A DNA stretch of 6,315 bases from positions 1 to 6,315 of the forward strand of contig JBHGWS010000023.1 of assembly GCA_041936745.1 (NCBI GenBank). Direction: 5' to 3'. This document shows, one piece after another, positions 6,177 through 6,315 of the stretch (positions are counted from its first letter, which is position 1; each line of letters starts with the position of its first letter). The notes beneath the pieces are model-generated. The model was not told where the DNA came from. It did no database searches and was given only the letters and a program-made list of their open reading frames with translations. This DNA is from Darwinibacter acetoxidans_A. GTDB lineage: Bacteria; Bacillota; Limnochordia; Darwinibacteriales; Darwinibacteriaceae. The translations under genes and the position numbers were made by a program.

Positions 6177-6315
6177 ATGAGATCTGACCAAGCGAAGATA
6201 ACACGCCTTTTAAAAACAGCCCGGGGCCAGCTCGACGGTTTAATCCGCATGGTGGAAAACGACCGCTACTGCATCGATATTTCCAACCAGATCCTGGCCA
6301 CCCAGGCCATCTTAA
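6177..6315 (+). CDS. csoR: Copper-sensing repressor CsoR, partial (C-terminus beyond right edge)
   Basis: The first 46 residues of a CsoR/RcnR-family (DUF156) all-helical repressor are visible. ITRLLKTARGQLDGLIRMVE (8-27) is the conserved DNA-binding first helix. DRYCIDISNQI (29-39) carries the first copper ligand, Cys32, in the second helix. The His and second Cys of the Cys-His-Cys site lie beyond the window, so copper specificity is inferred from the operon rather than proven. CsoR binds the operator without copper and lets go when Cu(I) binds. The ATG at 6177 is favoured because AGGTGAG (6164-6170) is six bases upstream and the family homology begins just after it. It lies seven bases after the copZ stop, so it is the third gene of the operon and autoregulated. 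Confidence 0.93.
   Translation, partial: MRSDQAKITRLLKTARGQLDGLIRMVENDRYCIDISNQILATQAIL

Noticed and set aside
6173..6187. ATG at 6173 as the csoR start
   Set aside because: It is in another frame and stops after four codons; the ATG at 6177 leads into the CsoR homology.
1..6315. CRISPR array, insertion sequence, phage or toxin-antitoxin module
   Set aside because: No repeat-spacer pattern, transposase motif, terminal inverted repeats or small toxin-like gene pairs were found; all long frames are explained by the listed genes.

Overview
The window looks like an ordinary chromosomal segment of a bacterium, most likely a member of the Bacillota (Firmicutes). The grounds are strong AGGAGG-type ribosome binding sites, frequent TTG and GTG starts, a CsoR/CopZ/CopA copper operon and moderate GC content. 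The genus cannot be named from the sequence. The BtuF-like binding protein has a signal peptide without a lipobox cysteine, which is unusual for a monoderm Firmicute and hints at a diderm lineage. That point is inference.

Left part, minus strand (1-1757): a cobalamin (B12) uptake operon. A cobalamin riboswitch (about 1592-1757) is followed by a short leader with an intrinsic terminator whose T-tract abuts the ribosome binding site. Then come a BtuF-like substrate-binding protein (665-1483) and a FecCD/BtuC-type permease that overlaps it by 4 bases (ATGA) and runs off the left edge. The gene-free stretch 1484-1860 is filled by this leader, the riboswitch and the back-to-back promoter region.

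Middle, plus strand (1861-2472): an unrecognised single-span membrane protein of about 203 residues, transcribed divergently from the B12 operon. Its extracytoplasmic part vaguely resembles part of a solute-binding protein. Its 3' end overlaps by 29 bases the 3' end of folD (2444-3286, minus), the bifunctional folate C1 enzyme. Upstream of folD the stretch 3287-3665 holds a folD leader hairpin, a tRNA-Arg(CCG) gene on the minus strand with its own promoter and terminator, and the divergent copper promoter.

Right part, plus strand (3592-6315): a copper-efflux operon. A good sigma-A promoter is followed at once by a perfect 17-base C/G-run palindrome that fits a CsoR operator. Next are copA (Cu(I) P1B-type ATPase), copZ (copper chaperone) and, seven bases later, the start of csoR, the copper-sensing repressor, cut by the window end. 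The logic is classical: copper-loaded CsoR releases the operator, CopZ carries Cu(I), CopA exports it, and CsoR is made as the last gene of the operon it controls.

I see no mobile element, CRISPR array or phage gene. The best candidate for something undescribed is the membrane protein at 1861-2472.
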